From Actinomycetes bacterium (lineage in GTDB: Bacteria > Actinomycetota > Actinomycetes > Actinomycetales > Cellulomonadaceae), in NCBI GenBank assembly GCA_023432565.1, contig JAEYUL010000049.1:1-41996 (forward strand): 41,996 nucleotides of DNA. Reading direction: 5' to 3'. This document shows, piece by piece, positions 31,109-40,150 of the stretch (positions are counted from its first letter, which is position 1; every line of letters starts with the position of its first letter). The notes beneath the pieces were generated by a model, which was not told where the DNA came from, did not search any database, and was given only the letters and a program-made list of their open reading frames with translations. A program made the position numbers and the translations under genes.

Positions 31109-31807
31109 TCAGGGCCCGGTCACGCCCGACTCGCCGGGCTCGTCAGGATCGAACTCGAGCTGGCGTGCGTCGAAGCGCAGGGTGAGCGTCGCGGAGGTGT
31201 CCTGGTAGTCGTTGTCGGCGTCCGCGTCGAAGTCGACGCGCACGCACAGGTCCTCGGAGTCAGCCGCGCTCAGATAGCGGTTCGCGGAGTCGTCGTAGTC
31301 CTGAGGGTCGCCCACGATCGGCGTCAGGCTCGTCGCGAGCCCGAACGTGCCGGCCGCGCCGCTGCGGCCGAGCATGCCCGTCGTGCTCGTCGTGCCCGCC
31401 AGCGTGCAGTTCGCCTCGGTGCGCGTGAAGATCGTCAGCCGCAGCCGGTCGCTCAGGTTCGCGCTGCCCGAGCCGTCGCCGTTCGTCGCCTGGTAGCTGA
31501 TCGAGTACTGGTAGCGCAGCGAGCCGGCGTTGCGGACCTCGACCGGCGCGACGATCGAGGCGCCCGGGAGCATGTTCTCGACCGGCACGGAGAACGACAC
31601 GTCGTCCATGGCCAGGCTGACCGAGCCGGTCCGGATCGCGTCGCTCGTCGTCTGGTAGTCGGTGAACAGCGCCGAGGTCGTCAGCGACGTCACCCCGACG
31701 GCCGCCAGCCCGACGATCGTCGCCGTCGCCCACAGCCGCCGCCGACGTGCCTTGTCGGCCTGGGCGGGGGCGGGGTTGACCATCTCTTCGAGCAGGTCAT
31801 CCATCAT
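31109..31807 (-). CDS. TasA/camelysin-like SipW-dependent secreted protein
   Basis: 232 residues from ATG 31807, with GGGGAG 8 nt upstream. After a charged start there is a RRRR stop and a hydrophobic helix (27-48: LWATATIVGLAAVGVTSLTT) ending SALFTDYQTT, the SipW-dependent-type signal region (A-x-F-x-D). The mature part is a Thr/Ser-rich beta protein with VPVENMLPGASIVAPVEVRN, typical of the M73/TasA family that forms extracellular fibres in Bacillus. Two Cys (NCTLAG, EDLCVRVDF) may pair. It heads an operon with the SipW peptidase and a Pro-rich protein. Confidence 0.85.
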   Translation of the reverse strand: MMDDLLEEMVNPAPAQADKARRRRLWATATIVGLAAVGVTSLTTSALFTDYQTTSDAIRTGSVSLAMDDVSFSVPVENMLPGASIVAPVEVRNAGSLRYQYSISYQATNGDGSGSANLSDRLRLTIFTRTEANCTLAGTTSTTGMLGRSGAAGTFGLATSLTPIVGDPQDYDDSANRYLSAADSEDLCVRVDFDADADNDYQDTSATLTLRFDARQLEFDPDEPGESGVTGP

Positions 31808-31896
31808 CGGTGGTACTCCCCAGGTCGGGCGGGCGGTCGCAGCGGGTACAGATCAATCGGCAGTCCACGCCCGAACTTGACCACTGTGCCCGACTT

Positions 31897-33993
31897 TCAT
31901 CCGGAAGTTCGCACGCTCGCCGGTCTGCGGGGGTGTGCGGCTGATCGCCCGTGCCCGGCCTGCTGCACGGACGGCACCTCGCAGGCCGGGACCGCGGGGG
32001 AGTAGAGGAAGCCCTGCGCGCGGTCCACCCCGAGCCGCAGCAGCGTCGCTGCCGTCTGCTCGTCCTCGACCCCCTCGGCCACCACGCGCAGCCCGAACGA
32101 GTGCGCGAGGTCGACCATGGCCTGGACCACGACCTCCGACCCCGAGCGGTCGCCGTCGCGCAGGTCGCCGACGAACAGCCGGTCGATCTTCAGCTCGTCC
32201 ACCGGCAGGTCCCGCAGCTGGGAGATCGAGGTGTTGCCGATGCCGAAGTCGTCGATGGCCACCCGCACGCCCAGCGTGCCGAGCCGCTCGAGCACGGGCA
32301 CGATGCGCGACGGGTCCGCGACGAGCGCCGTCTCGGTGATCTCCACCTCGAGCAGGTCGGAGGGCACCTGGTGCTCGGTGAGGAGCTGCTCGATCGCGTC
32401 GACGACCGCCGTGGTCGTCACGTCGTGCGCCGACAGGTTCACGGCGACCGGCAGCGGCGTGCCGCTCTCGAGCCAGCGCGCGAGCTGGGTGATCGCGCCG
32501 GTGAGCGCGAACCGCGTGAGCTCGTGGATGAGGCCGGACTGCTCCGCGAGCGGGATGAACACCCCCGGCAGGAGCATCCCGCGCGTCGGGTGGTCCCACC
32601 GCATGAGCGCCTCGTACCCGACGGTCCGGCCCGAGTCGAGCGCGATCTTCGGCTGGTAGTGCATGACGAGCTCGGGCCGGTCCGCCGGCGCGTCGATCGC
32701 GTGGTGCAGGTCCCCGAGCAGCACGAGCCGCTGCGGCGAGGAGTGGTCCTCGTCGGGGTCGTACACGGCCACGCCCGTGCGGTGGTTCTTCGCGGTGTAC
32801 ATCGCGACGTCGGCGGTGCGCATCAGGGAGGACGCGTCGCTGGCGTGGTCGGGGATGCACGCGACCCCGACCGACGTCTCCACGTGCAGCGACATCTCGC
32901 CGAGCTGGAAGGGCGGCACGAACAGCTGGCGCACGCGTCGCGCGAGGTGCTCGGCGTTCGCGACCGATCGCACGTCCGGCAGGAGCACGGCGAACTCGTC
33001 GCCGCCGAGGCGAGCGACGACGTCCTCGTCCCGCAGCGCGCCGCGCAGCCGTTCGGCGACCTGCTCGAGCAGCTCGTCGCCGTGGTCGTGGCCGAGCGAG
33101 TCGTTGATGTCCTTGAACCGGTCGATGTCGAGCAGCACGAGCCCCACCCGGCCTCCGGTCGCGAGCGCGTCGGCGACGTCGCGGCGCATGCGGTCGGCGA
33201 GCAGGCGGCGGTTGGGCAGTCCCGTGAGCGAGTCCAGCAGCGCCAGGCGTGCGTTCTCGATCGCGGACGACTGCAGGCGCTTCGACGTGCCGTGGACGGT
33301 GCGGAACAGCAGCACCCACAGGGCGACGAGCCCCAGGCCGACGACCACGGTCACGGTCTGGCGTGCCTCGGTGAGCGCGCCGAGCGCGTCGGAGTGGTCG
33401 AGCATGACCTCCGCGACACCGATCACCTCGTCGCTCTCCCCGGGCGCGAGAGTGGGCTGGTCGGGGATCGGCGCGCCGATCTGCAGGCCGGACAGGTCCT
33501 GCGCGTGCGACGCCAGGACCGGGACGTACACGTCGAGGACCTGCTGGATGGTCGCTCCGGCGGTCTCCCGGTCCACCTGGTTGACGTCGTCGAGCACGCG
33601 CGCGTCGGCCTGGCCCGAGGCGATGACCGCGTTGAGCCGCTCGGTGTCCGGGAATGCGACCTCCGTGTCGCTCGAGCTGTACATCAGCGCGCCGACGGTG
33701 CTCCACAGCCGTACCTCCAGGACCCGCGAGCCGAAGCCCGTCGTCGACGCCGCGATCCCGGCGCGCTCGTCGGGCGTCAGGACGCCGTCCGCGAAGACGT
33801 CGGGTGGCAGCGGGGCGACGGCGTACGACATCACCGACGTCGCGGACTGCATGCCGTCCCGGGCGGACTGCTCCTGCATGACCCGTCCGGTCACCCAGAC
33901 CAGGGCGACGCCGAGCGCGAGCATCGCCAGGAAGCTCACCACGCCGAAGTAGCGCGTCAGGGACCAGCGACGGCGCGTGGTGGCTCGCGGCAC
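31897..33993 (-). CDS. Membrane GGDEF-EAL c-di-GMP turnover protein
   Basis: 698 residues from GTG 33993 (GGGGGAGAGG upstream). TM helices at 14-37 and 213-231 bracket an extracytoplasmic sensor of about 175 residues. GGDEF domain (about 250-415): active site GGDEF (330-334) and an inhibitory I-site R321-x-x-D324 exactly five residues before it. EAL domain (about 430-680): EAL (461-463), VAVNLS, EITETAL, DDFGIGNTS and EGVED, so both cyclase and phosphodiesterase active sites look intact. It probably tunes c-di-GMP and could control the adjacent TasA/SipW fibre operon. It ends with a basic disordered tail. Confidence 0.95.
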   Translation of the reverse strand: MPRATTRRRWSLTRYFGVVSFLAMLALGVALVWVTGRVMQEQSARDGMQSATSVMSYAVAPLPPDVFADGVLTPDERAGIAASTTGFGSRVLEVRLWSTVGALMYSSSDTEVAFPDTERLNAVIASGQADARVLDDVNQVDRETAGATIQQVLDVYVPVLASHAQDLSGLQIGAPIPDQPTLAPGESDEVIGVAEVMLDHSDALGALTEARQTVTVVVGLGLVALWVLLFRTVHGTSKRLQSSAIENARLALLDSLTGLPNRRLLADRMRRDVADALATGGRVGLVLLDIDRFKDINDSLGHDHGDELLEQVAERLRGALRDEDVVARLGGDEFAVLLPDVRSVANAEHLARRVRQLFVPPFQLGEMSLHVETSVGVACIPDHASDASSLMRTADVAMYTAKNHRTGVAVYDPDEDHSSPQRLVLLGDLHHAIDAPADRPELVMHYQPKIALDSGRTVGYEALMRWDHPTRGMLLPGVFIPLAEQSGLIHELTRFALTGAITQLARWLESGTPLPVAVNLSAHDVTTTAVVDAIEQLLTEHQVPSDLLEVEITETALVADPSRIVPVLERLGTLGVRVAIDDFGIGNTSISQLRDLPVDELKIDRLFVGDLRDGDRSGSEVVVQAMVDLAHSFGLRVVAEGVEDEQTAATLLRLGVDRAQGFLYSPAVPACEVPSVQQAGHGRSAAHPRRPASVRTSG

Positions 33994-34209
33994 GCCTCTC
34001 CCCCTCTCGGCTGCGCGCTGAGGTGACCGTTGCCGCAGCACGCACGCTCGGACACCGGCAAAGGTAAGCGGTTCACCCGTCCGAGAGCGACACTCAGGGC
34101 ACGGGATCACCCTGGTGCCCCACACGGGCGCGTCGGGAACGTCGTGGCCCGCCGTCCTGTTGGAGTGGGTCGAGGGCGTGCGCGGGTGCGTCCGAGGAGG
34201 AGGTGGCAC

Positions 34210-34614
34210 GTGCCGTACGAGGTCACGAAGAGCGACGAGCAGTGGGCACTGGAGCTCGAGCCGCAGGAGTTCGCGGTGCTGCGCCGGGCGGGGACCGAGC
34301 GACCGTGGACGGGTGCGCTGCTCGACGAGAAGCGCACGGGCGTCTACCGGTGTCGTGCGTGCGGCGCCGAGCTGTTCTCCTCCGACGCGAAGTTCGACTC
34401 GCACTGCGGGTGGCCGAGCTTCTTCACGCCGCTCGCCGGTGACGCGGTCGAGCTGCGCGAGGACCGGTCCCACCACATGGTGCGCACGGAGGTGCTCTGC
34501 GCGCGGTGCGGGTCGCACCTGGGGCACGTCTTCGACGACGCGCCGCAGACGCCCACGGGCGACCGGTTCTGCATGAACTCGGTCAGCCTGACGTTCGAGC
34601 CCGCGGCGCGCTGA
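34210..34614 (+). CDS. msrB: Peptide-methionine (R)-S-oxide reductase MsrB
   Basis: 134 residues from GTG 34210, with GAGGAGGAGG upstream. Zinc ligands C48/C51 (CRAC) and C97/C100 (CARC), the GWPSFF motif (68-73), HHM and VRTEV, HLGHVF, and catalytic C121 in RFCMNSVSL. C66 in SHCGW is a candidate resolving Cys. It repairs oxidised methionine (R form) with thioredoxin. A strong hairpin follows, so it is a single-gene unit. Confidence 0.97.
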   Translation: MPYEVTKSDEQWALELEPQEFAVLRRAGTERPWTGALLDEKRTGVYRCRACGAELFSSDAKFDSHCGWPSFFTPLAGDAVELREDRSHHMVRTEVLCARCGSHLGHVFDDAPQTPTGDRFCMNSVSLTFEPAAR

Positions 34615-34630
34615 CCCCCGCCGCGTCCCT

Positions 34631-34656
34631 GCCCGGCGGCCGCTCGGCCGCCGGGC
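34631..34656 (+). terminator. Terminator after msrB
   Basis: Perfect 11-bp arms GCCCGGCGGCC and GGCCGCCGGGC with a 4-nt loop, 16 bp after the stop codon. Confidence 0.8.
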
Positions 34657-34791
34657 GCTGACCCGTCCGGGGCGTCCTGCGAGATCAGTGGTCCTCCGGA
34701 TCCACCTTTTGGTCGACCTTCCGGTCGACACGGCGGGTGACGTGTGCGGTTCCTGCTGAAGCCGGGCGGCATCTGCGCCGATAATGCCGAC

Positions 34792-35544
34792 ATGGAACAG
34801 GTGCTCACGGTCCGGAGATGGCGGCGCTACGGCGCCGACCGGCTCTTCGTGACGCACGAGACCGGTGGGCGGGTCGGGTCGATCGACCTGCAGTCCGGTG
34901 AGGTCGTCGTCGACGAGCCCGAGCTGGAGGAGGGCCTGCGCCGCGCCGCGCAGGCGTTCCTGAGGGGAGACGGCAACGAGATCACGCTCCCGTTGCCCCG
35001 CCAGCCGTTCGGCGAGCCCGAGCGCACCGCCCTGAACGCCTGGCTCGGCCCGGGGGTCGAGCGGCGCGGCGAACGCGGCGCTCCGCTGCGGACCCGGCTC
35101 GAGCGCCTCTACTCCGAGGGTTGGCACGTCATCCACGACGTCCCGCTCGGCCGGCAGGGCACGGTCGTCGAGCACCTGCTGATCGGCCCCGGCGGGATCC
35201 GCACCGTGACGCAGCGCAGCGAGCCCGACGAGCACGTCGTGGTCGAAGGTCGCCGCATGACGGTGGACGGCGTGCCGGTCGGTCACCTGCACGCCGCACG
35301 CATGGAGGCGGCGCGGGTCCAGGGCCTGCTGCTGCAGGCGGGGTGCGCAGACATCTCGGTGCGGTCGATCGTCGTCGTGCGCGGCACGCTCACGCAGAAC
35401 GACACGCCCGACCCGTACGGCGCGCTCGTCGTGACGCGTTCCGAGCTGCCGCGCGTCATCCGCTCGATGCCGCTGGTGCTCGAGCCCGACCGGGTCGCGG
35501 CGATCGCGCACGTCGCCCGGCAGCGCGCCACCTGGGGCCGCTGA
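34792..35544 (+). CDS. NERD-domain protein
   Basis: 250 residues from ATG 34792. The C-terminal half (about 98-215) has the NERD pattern: RTRLERLYSEGWHVIHDVPL, then GTVVEHLLIGPGGIRTVTQR, the conserved G-x-x-x-x-x-H-h-h-h-G-P-x-G core of this nuclease-related domain, then VRSIVVVRGT. The final Lys/Gln catalytic position reads Q in VTQR, so activity is uncertain. The N-terminal ~95 residues (VTHETGGRVGSIDLQSGEVV) are of the kind found in other actinobacterial NERD proteins. TAATGC a few bases before ATG suggests a leaderless transcript. NERD proteins act in DNA processing or, in some cases, defence; nothing adjacent supports either role. Confidence 0.8.
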   Translation: MEQVLTVRRWRRYGADRLFVTHETGGRVGSIDLQSGEVVVDEPELEEGLRRAAQAFLRGDGNEITLPLPRQPFGEPERTALNAWLGPGVERRGERGAPLRTRLERLYSEGWHVIHDVPLGRQGTVVEHLLIGPGGIRTVTQRSEPDEHVVVEGRRMTVDGVPVGHLHAARMEAARVQGLLLQAGCADISVRSIVVVRGTLTQNDTPDPYGALVVTRSELPRVIRSMPLVLEPDRVAAIAHVARQRATWGR

Positions 35545-35680
35545 GCGGGCCCGCGGGCAGCAGTGCGCGCTCCCCACGGCGCCTCGCGGTGGGTCTCAGC
35601 ACCCCGCGGTGCGCAACTCGGGTGAATGTTCGCCCGCCGTGGTCGTTCCGTGGCCGCGTCAGTCGCGACAAGATGGCCGG

Positions 35681-36157
35681 ATGGACGACGACCTGCAGCA
35701 GCTGGAACGCGAGCTCGGGCTGTTCCTGCGCCGCGCGACCGCCTCGTCGACGGCGATGGCGCGCCGGGTGCACCCTGAGCTCGAGTCGTCGGCGTACGAG
35801 CTGCTCGCTCTGATCGAGCGCACACCCGGGGTGCGGGCCAGCGACCTCGCCGCGTACATCGGCGTGGGCCGCGGCACCATGTCGCGCCAGCTCGCGCGGC
35901 TGGCCCGGCTCGGCCTCATCACCCGGACGCCCGATCCCGACGACTTCCGCGGCCAGCTCCTCGCGCTGACGCCCGAGGGTGTCTCGCTGCTGTTCGAGGC
36001 GCAGGCGGCGCGGCGCGACTTCCTGGCGCGTGCGCTCGAGGACTGGTCGCCCGCGCAGATCGCGCAGATCACCGCGCAGCTCGGGCGCCTCAACCGGGAC
36101 CTGTCCTCGGCGTGGGCGACCCAGCCGCCCGCGGAGCGCTCGCGCGCGTCCGTGTGA
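35681..36157 (+). CDS. MarR-family regulator
   Basis: 158 residues from ATG 35681. N-terminal helix, then the winged helix (about 40-105: SAYELLALIERTPGVRASDL, IGVGRGTMSRQLARLARLG, TRTPDPDDFRGQLLALTPEG), then the dimerisation helices. The D-x-D-D-x-R wing motif is intact. No ribosome binding site; ACAAGATGG upstream may be a -10 for a leaderless message. It converges on a DHA2 exporter, but the promoter context makes regulation of that gene less likely than by the second MarR upstream of it. Confidence 0.92.
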   Translation: MDDDLQQLERELGLFLRRATASSTAMARRVHPELESSAYELLALIERTPGVRASDLAAYIGVGRGTMSRQLARLARLGLITRTPDPDDFRGQLLALTPEGVSLLFEAQAARRDFLARALEDWSPAQIAQITAQLGRLNRDLSSAWATQPPAERSRASV

Positions 36158-36173
36158 CGCCCCCGTGAGACGT

Positions 36174-36207
36174 CGCAGGGCGCGACCGCGTCGGGTCACG
36201 CCCTGCG
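36174..36207. terminator. Bidirectional terminator
   Basis: Perfect 9-bp arms CGCAGGGCG and CGCCCTGCG with a 16-nt loop, between the converging MarR and exporter genes. Confidence 0.65.
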
Positions 36208-36218
36208 TGCCGGTCGGC

Positions 36219-37853
36219 TCAGTCTCGCTCTTGCTCTTCCTGCAGCCGCTGCTCGACACCTGAGCGGCGACCCAGCGGGACCTCCTTGAGGAACAGCACC
36301 GCGACGAGCGCGACGAGCGCGATCGGCGTGGCGACCAGGAAGAGGTCCGCGATCGCGTCGCCGAACGCCTGCGCGACGACTCCGCGCAGCGGTCCCGGCA
36401 GGGTCGAGACGTCGGGCAGCGCACCGTCCGCGCCCAGGCCGGCGGGCTCGATCCCGAGCGAGGCGAGTCCGGAGACCATGTACTGCGTCGACTTGGCCGA
36501 GAGCACCGCGCCGAGCGCCGACACGCCGATCGCCCCGCCGAGTGTCCGGAAGAACGCCACCGTCGCCGTGCCCGACCCGATCTCGGAGACGTGCAGCGTG
36601 TTCTGCACCGCAAGGACCAGGTTCTGCATGAGCATGCCGACGCCGGAGCCGAGGGTCACCATGTAGGCGCTCACGAGCCAGAAGCTCGTGTCGTGGTGGA
36701 TCGTCGCCATGAGGCCGATGCCGCCGGTGAGCAGGACGGCGCCCCAGACCATGAACGCCTTGTAGCGACCCGTGCGGGAGATGATCTGGCCGGACACGGT
36801 CGAGGCGACGAGCACACCCGCGATCATCGGGATCGTCATGAGGCCCGACTCGGTCGGCGTCTTGCCCCGGGCGAGCTGCATGTACTGGCTCAGGAAGACG
36901 GACGTGCCGAACATCGCGATCCCGACCGCGACGGACGCGACCACGGCGAGCACGAGCGTGCGGTTGCGGAACAGTCCCAGCGGGATGATCGGCTCGTCGA
37001 CGCGCGACTCGACCCACAGCGCCAGACCGAGCAGCACCGCTGAGCCGCCGAGCATCGCGGCGGTCTGCCACGAGCCCCACGCGAACTTCTCACCCGCGAA
37101 CGTCACCCACAGCAGCAGGACGGCGATCCCGGCGGACAGCAGCGTGGCGCCCCAGTAGTCGATCGTGACGACGCGGCGCTTGCGCGGCGGCAGGTGCAGC
37201 GTGCGCTGCAGCACGACGATCGCGAAGACCGCGAACGGCAGGCCGACGAAGAAGTTGGCGCGCCAGGTCAGCGAGGAGTCGGTGATCAGACCACCGAGCA
37301 GCGGGCCGCCGACCATGCTGACGCCCATGACGGCGCCCATGAGGCCCATGTAGCGCCCGCGCTCGCGCGGGCTGATGATGTCCGCGATCAGCACGGTGCC
37401 CACGGCGGTGAGCCCGCCGGCGCCGATGCCCTGCAGCGCGCGCATCCCGATGAGCATGTCGGTGCTGTGCGCGAACCCGGCCAGCGCCGACGAGACGACG
37501 GTGATGCCGAGCGCGAGCTGGATGAGGAGCTTGCGGTCGACGAGGTCGGCGAGCTTGCCCCAGATCGGGGTGGAGATCGTGGTGGTCAGCAGCGTCGCGG
37601 TCACGACCCACGTGAAGGCGGACTGCTTGCCGCCGAGGTCGGTGATGATGCGAGGTAGGGAGGACGAGACGACGCTCGTCGCGAGCATCGAGACGAACAT
37701 CCCGAGCAGGATCCCGGACAGCGCTTCCAGCACCTGGCGGTGGGTCATTCGCGGTGCGGCCGCGTCGCGCGTCCCGGGCGCGGGCGTCCCGGTCGTCGGC
37801 GGCGTGGTCGTCGGTGGGTTGGTCGTCGGCGGGGTGGTGGGGGCGGTGGGCAC
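36219..37853 (-). CDS. DHA2-family drug exporter (MFS, 14 TM)
   Basis: 544 residues from GTG 37853 (AAGGA upstream). A Pro/Thr-rich 36-residue N-terminus precedes 14 hydrophobic helices. Motif A is GKLADLVDRKLL, motif C RALQGIGAGGLTAVG, and SPRERGRYMGLMGAVMGVSM with GPLLGGLITDS is the DHA2 antiporter signature. This fits EmrB/QacA-type proton-driven multidrug exporters. A MarR gene in the same orientation lies 140 bp upstream with its own operator, so the exporter is probably derepressed by a drug or phenolic ligand. The stop is followed by the shared hairpin. Confidence 0.93.
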   Translation of the reverse strand: MPTAPTTPPTTNPPTTTPPTTGTPAPGTRDAAAPRMTHRQVLEALSGILLGMFVSMLATSVVSSSLPRIITDLGGKQSAFTWVVTATLLTTTISTPIWGKLADLVDRKLLIQLALGITVVSSALAGFAHSTDMLIGMRALQGIGAGGLTAVGTVLIADIISPRERGRYMGLMGAVMGVSMVGGPLLGGLITDSSLTWRANFFVGLPFAVFAIVVLQRTLHLPPRKRRVVTIDYWGATLLSAGIAVLLLWVTFAGEKFAWGSWQTAAMLGGSAVLLGLALWVESRVDEPIIPLGLFRNRTLVLAVVASVAVGIAMFGTSVFLSQYMQLARGKTPTESGLMTIPMIAGVLVASTVSGQIISRTGRYKAFMVWGAVLLTGGIGLMATIHHDTSFWLVSAYMVTLGSGVGMLMQNLVLAVQNTLHVSEIGSGTATVAFFRTLGGAIGVSALGAVLSAKSTQYMVSGLASLGIEPAGLGADGALPDVSTLPGPLRGVVAQAFGDAIADLFLVATPIALVALVAVLFLKEVPLGRRSGVEQRLQEEQERD

Positions 37854-37993
37854 AGGTGTTCCTTGCTGGTCGGGTGCCCGGCGTCGTCGGCGGGTGTGCG
37901 GCGGATGTGCGGCGGGTGTGTCGCGGTGTGAGGCGGCGGGCCCGCCTGCCCACGGTCGTGCGGGTGCAGGGCCGGCGGGGCCGGTCGTGCGGT

Positions 37994-38512
37994 TCAGACC
38001 GGGAGCAGGGCGTCGGATCGCTCAGCGGCCGCGCGGCGTCCGGGCGGCGGGGGTCGGTCGTCGGGCGCCCGGCCGAACGTCGCGGTGAGGCGGTCGAGCA
38101 CCTGCACGGCCGCGGTCATCTCCTGGGGGGTCCAGTCGGAGAACAGCTCGGCCGTGCTGCGCAGCATCGCCGCCTCGACGGCCTCGGCGCGCGCCATGCC
38201 GGCGGGGGTGAGGCGTAGCGAGCGCGCGCGGCGGTCGTCGGGGCCGACGGTGCGCTCGGCCAGGCCGTCGTCGACGAGCTGGCTCACCTGACGGCTGGCC
38301 ACGGAGGTGTCGACGCGCAGCGCGTGCGCGACGTCGCTGACCTGTGTGACGCGGCCCGTCTCCGTCCGTGTGGCCAGCAGGCGGACCAGGCTCGCCGTCG
38401 CACGGCTGCACTCGGTGTCGCGCACCAGGAGGGTGCTCGCCTCCCGCAGCGTGCGCCAGAACGCCTCGACCGAGCGCAGCATCGCGGCCTCGGGGGAGGT
38501 GGGTGCGCTCAT
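37994..38512 (-). CDS. MarR-family repressor of the exporter operon
   Basis: 172 residues from ATG 38512 (GAGAGGA upstream; the longer frame lacks one). Winged helix about 40-115: TETGRVTQVSDVAHAL, RVDTSVASRQVSQLVDDG, ERTVGPDDRRARSLRLTP. The GPDDRRARS wing is the MarR signature. A readable promoter overlapped by an inverted repeat lies 60-100 bp upstream, typical of autorepression. The DHA2 exporter is the next gene. Confidence 0.93.
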   Translation of the reverse strand: MSAPTSPEAAMLRSVEAFWRTLREASTLLVRDTECSRATASLVRLLATRTETGRVTQVSDVAHALRVDTSVASRQVSQLVDDGLAERTVGPDDRRARSLRLTPAGMARAEAVEAAMLRSTAELFSDWTPQEMTAAVQVLDRLTATFGRAPDDRPPPPGRRAAAERSDALLPV

Positions 38513-38574
38513 GCTGGGGCGATCCTCTCGTCTGGTCGAGGCACGTGGTCTAGTGGAGCACGTCGTCTGGTTGC

Positions 38575-38611
38575 TGCACGCAAATATAAGTCGAATGCGT
38601 GCACCATGCAA
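38575..38611 (-). promoter_or_regulatory. MarR promoter and operator
   Basis: On the minus strand TTGCAT (-35, 38611-38606), 17 bp, then TATATT (-10, 38588-38583) fits the sigma-70 consensus. A perfect 8-bp inverted repeat TGCACGCA (38575-38582) and TGCGTGCA (38596-38603) covers the -10 and spacer, so a bound MarR dimer would block RNA polymerase. Confidence 0.8.
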
Positions 38612-38653
38612 GTGGTTCGCGGTCCACCCGGAAGCCGGCACCTCCGGGTGGAG

Positions 38654-40150
38654 TCAGGCCGTCGCGCTGCGGCTGCGCCGCTCGACCTTGAGGCCCTCCA
38701 TGGCCTCGAGCTCGACACCCTTGGTCTCCGGGACCTTCCAGAGCGTGAAGAAGAACGACATCGCCGCGAAGATCGCGTACATGAGGTAGGGCACCGAGGC
38801 CCCGAACGCACCGAGCAGCGGCGGGAACGAGATCGTGATGACGAAGTTCGCGATCCACTGGGCCGCGGCAGCGAGCCCGAGCGCAGCGGCGCGGATCCGG
38901 TTGGGGAACATCTCCCCGAGCAGCACCCAGACGAGCGGGCCCCACGTCGCGCCGAAGAACACGACGAACGCGTTCGCCGCGACGAGCGCCACCGTGCCCC
39001 AGCTGCCCGGCAGCTGAGTGAGCACCTCGCCCGCGTTGTCCGGGTCGGGGATCTCGTACGACTGCGTGAACGACAGCGCCATGAGACCCAGGCACACGGC
39101 CATGCCGGCCGAGCCGATCAGCAGCAGCGGGCGACGGCCCACCTTGTCCACCAGAGCGATCGCGATGAACGTGACGACCACGTTGGTGACCGCGGTGATC
39201 GTCGAGATCGTGAACGAGTCGCTCTCGTCGAACCCGACCGCCTGCCAGAGCGTGTTCGAGTAGTAGAAGATGACGTTGATCCCGACGAACTGCTGGAACA
39301 CCGAGAGCAGGATCCCGACCCAGACGAGGGGGAGCAGGCCGAACCGCGGCCCGCGCAGGTTGGCCTTGGGCGCCGCCGCGTCGGCCTGGATGGTCTGCTC
39401 GATCTCACCCAGGCGCACCTGTGCCTCGTCGCGGCTGCCGAGCACGTCCGTCAGCACCGAGGCGGCCTCCTCCTGCCTGCCCCTGGCCACCAGGTAGCGC
39501 GGCGACTCGGGGATCATGAGCGCGAGCACGCCGTACACCGTCGCCGGCACCACCGCGACGATGAACATCCAGCGCCAGGCCTCGAGCCCGAAGAGCAGCT
39601 CACCCGAGGCGTCGGCGCCCTCGCCCGGCGTCGCGATCGCGAGCAGCTGGTCGGACAGCAGCGCGGCGAAGATGCCGATGACGATCGCGAGCTGCTGCAG
39701 CGAGCCGAGCCGCCCGCGGATGGAGGCGGGCGCGATCTCGGCGATGTACGCCGGCGCGATCACGGAGGCGATGCCGATGCCGACGCCGGCCAACGCGCGC
39801 CAGACGATGAGGTCCCACACCCCGAACGCGAGTCCGGACAGGATCGAGGAGACGAAGAAGAGCACCGCACCCAGGAACATCACGCGCGTGCGCCCCCACC
39901 GGTCGGCGAGCCGACCGCCCAGCCAGGCGCCGAGCGCGCACCCCAGCAGCGCGATCGCCACGGCGAAGCCCGACAGGGCGTCGCTCAGCTCGAACTGGTC
40001 CGTGAAGGCCTTGACCGCGCCGTTGATCACCGAGGAGTCGAAGCCGAACAGGAAGCCGCCGACCGCGGCCGCGACCGCCAGCGCGATCGCCTTGCCGTGG
40101 TGAGGGCTGCGCACGTCCGCGCCGGCCGGTCCGCCAGATGCTGTCGCCAT
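38654..40150 (-). CDS. Sugar-porter MFS transporter
   Basis: 498 residues from ATG 40150, 12 TM segments. Motifs of the sugar porter family are all present: LFGFDSSVINGA (helix 1), GGRLADRWGRTRV (motif A), PESPRYLVARGR after helix 6, QQFVGINVIFYYSNTLW (helix 7, QQ-x-x-G), DKVGRRPLL and the C-terminal PETKGVELEAME. These indicate proton-coupled uptake of a hexose, pentose or polyol; the sugar cannot be read from sequence. No sugar-use gene is adjacent. Confidence 0.94.
   Translation of the reverse strand: MATASGGPAGADVRSPHHGKAIALAVAAAVGGFLFGFDSSVINGAVKAFTDQFELSDALSGFAVAIALLGCALGAWLGGRLADRWGRTRVMFLGAVLFFVSSILSGLAFGVWDLIVWRALAGVGIGIASVIAPAYIAEIAPASIRGRLGSLQQLAIVIGIFAALLSDQLLAIATPGEGADASGELLFGLEAWRWMFIVAVVPATVYGVLALMIPESPRYLVARGRQEEAASVLTDVLGSRDEAQVRLGEIEQTIQADAAAPKANLRGPRFGLLPLVWVGILLSVFQQFVGINVIFYYSNTLWQAVGFDESDSFTISTITAVTNVVVTFIAIALVDKVGRRPLLLIGSAGMAVCLGLMALSFTQSYEIPDPDNAGEVLTQLPGSWGTVALVAANAFVVFFGATWGPLVWVLLGEMFPNRIRAAALGLAAAAQWIANFVITISFPPLLGAFGASVPYLMYAIFAAMSFFFTLWKVPETKGVELEAMEGLKVERRSRSATA

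Noticed and set aside
31951..34026. 691-residue plus-strand frame opposite the GGDEF-EAL gene
   Set aside because: Antisense shadow without domains; the minus strand has complete GGDEF and EAL motifs.
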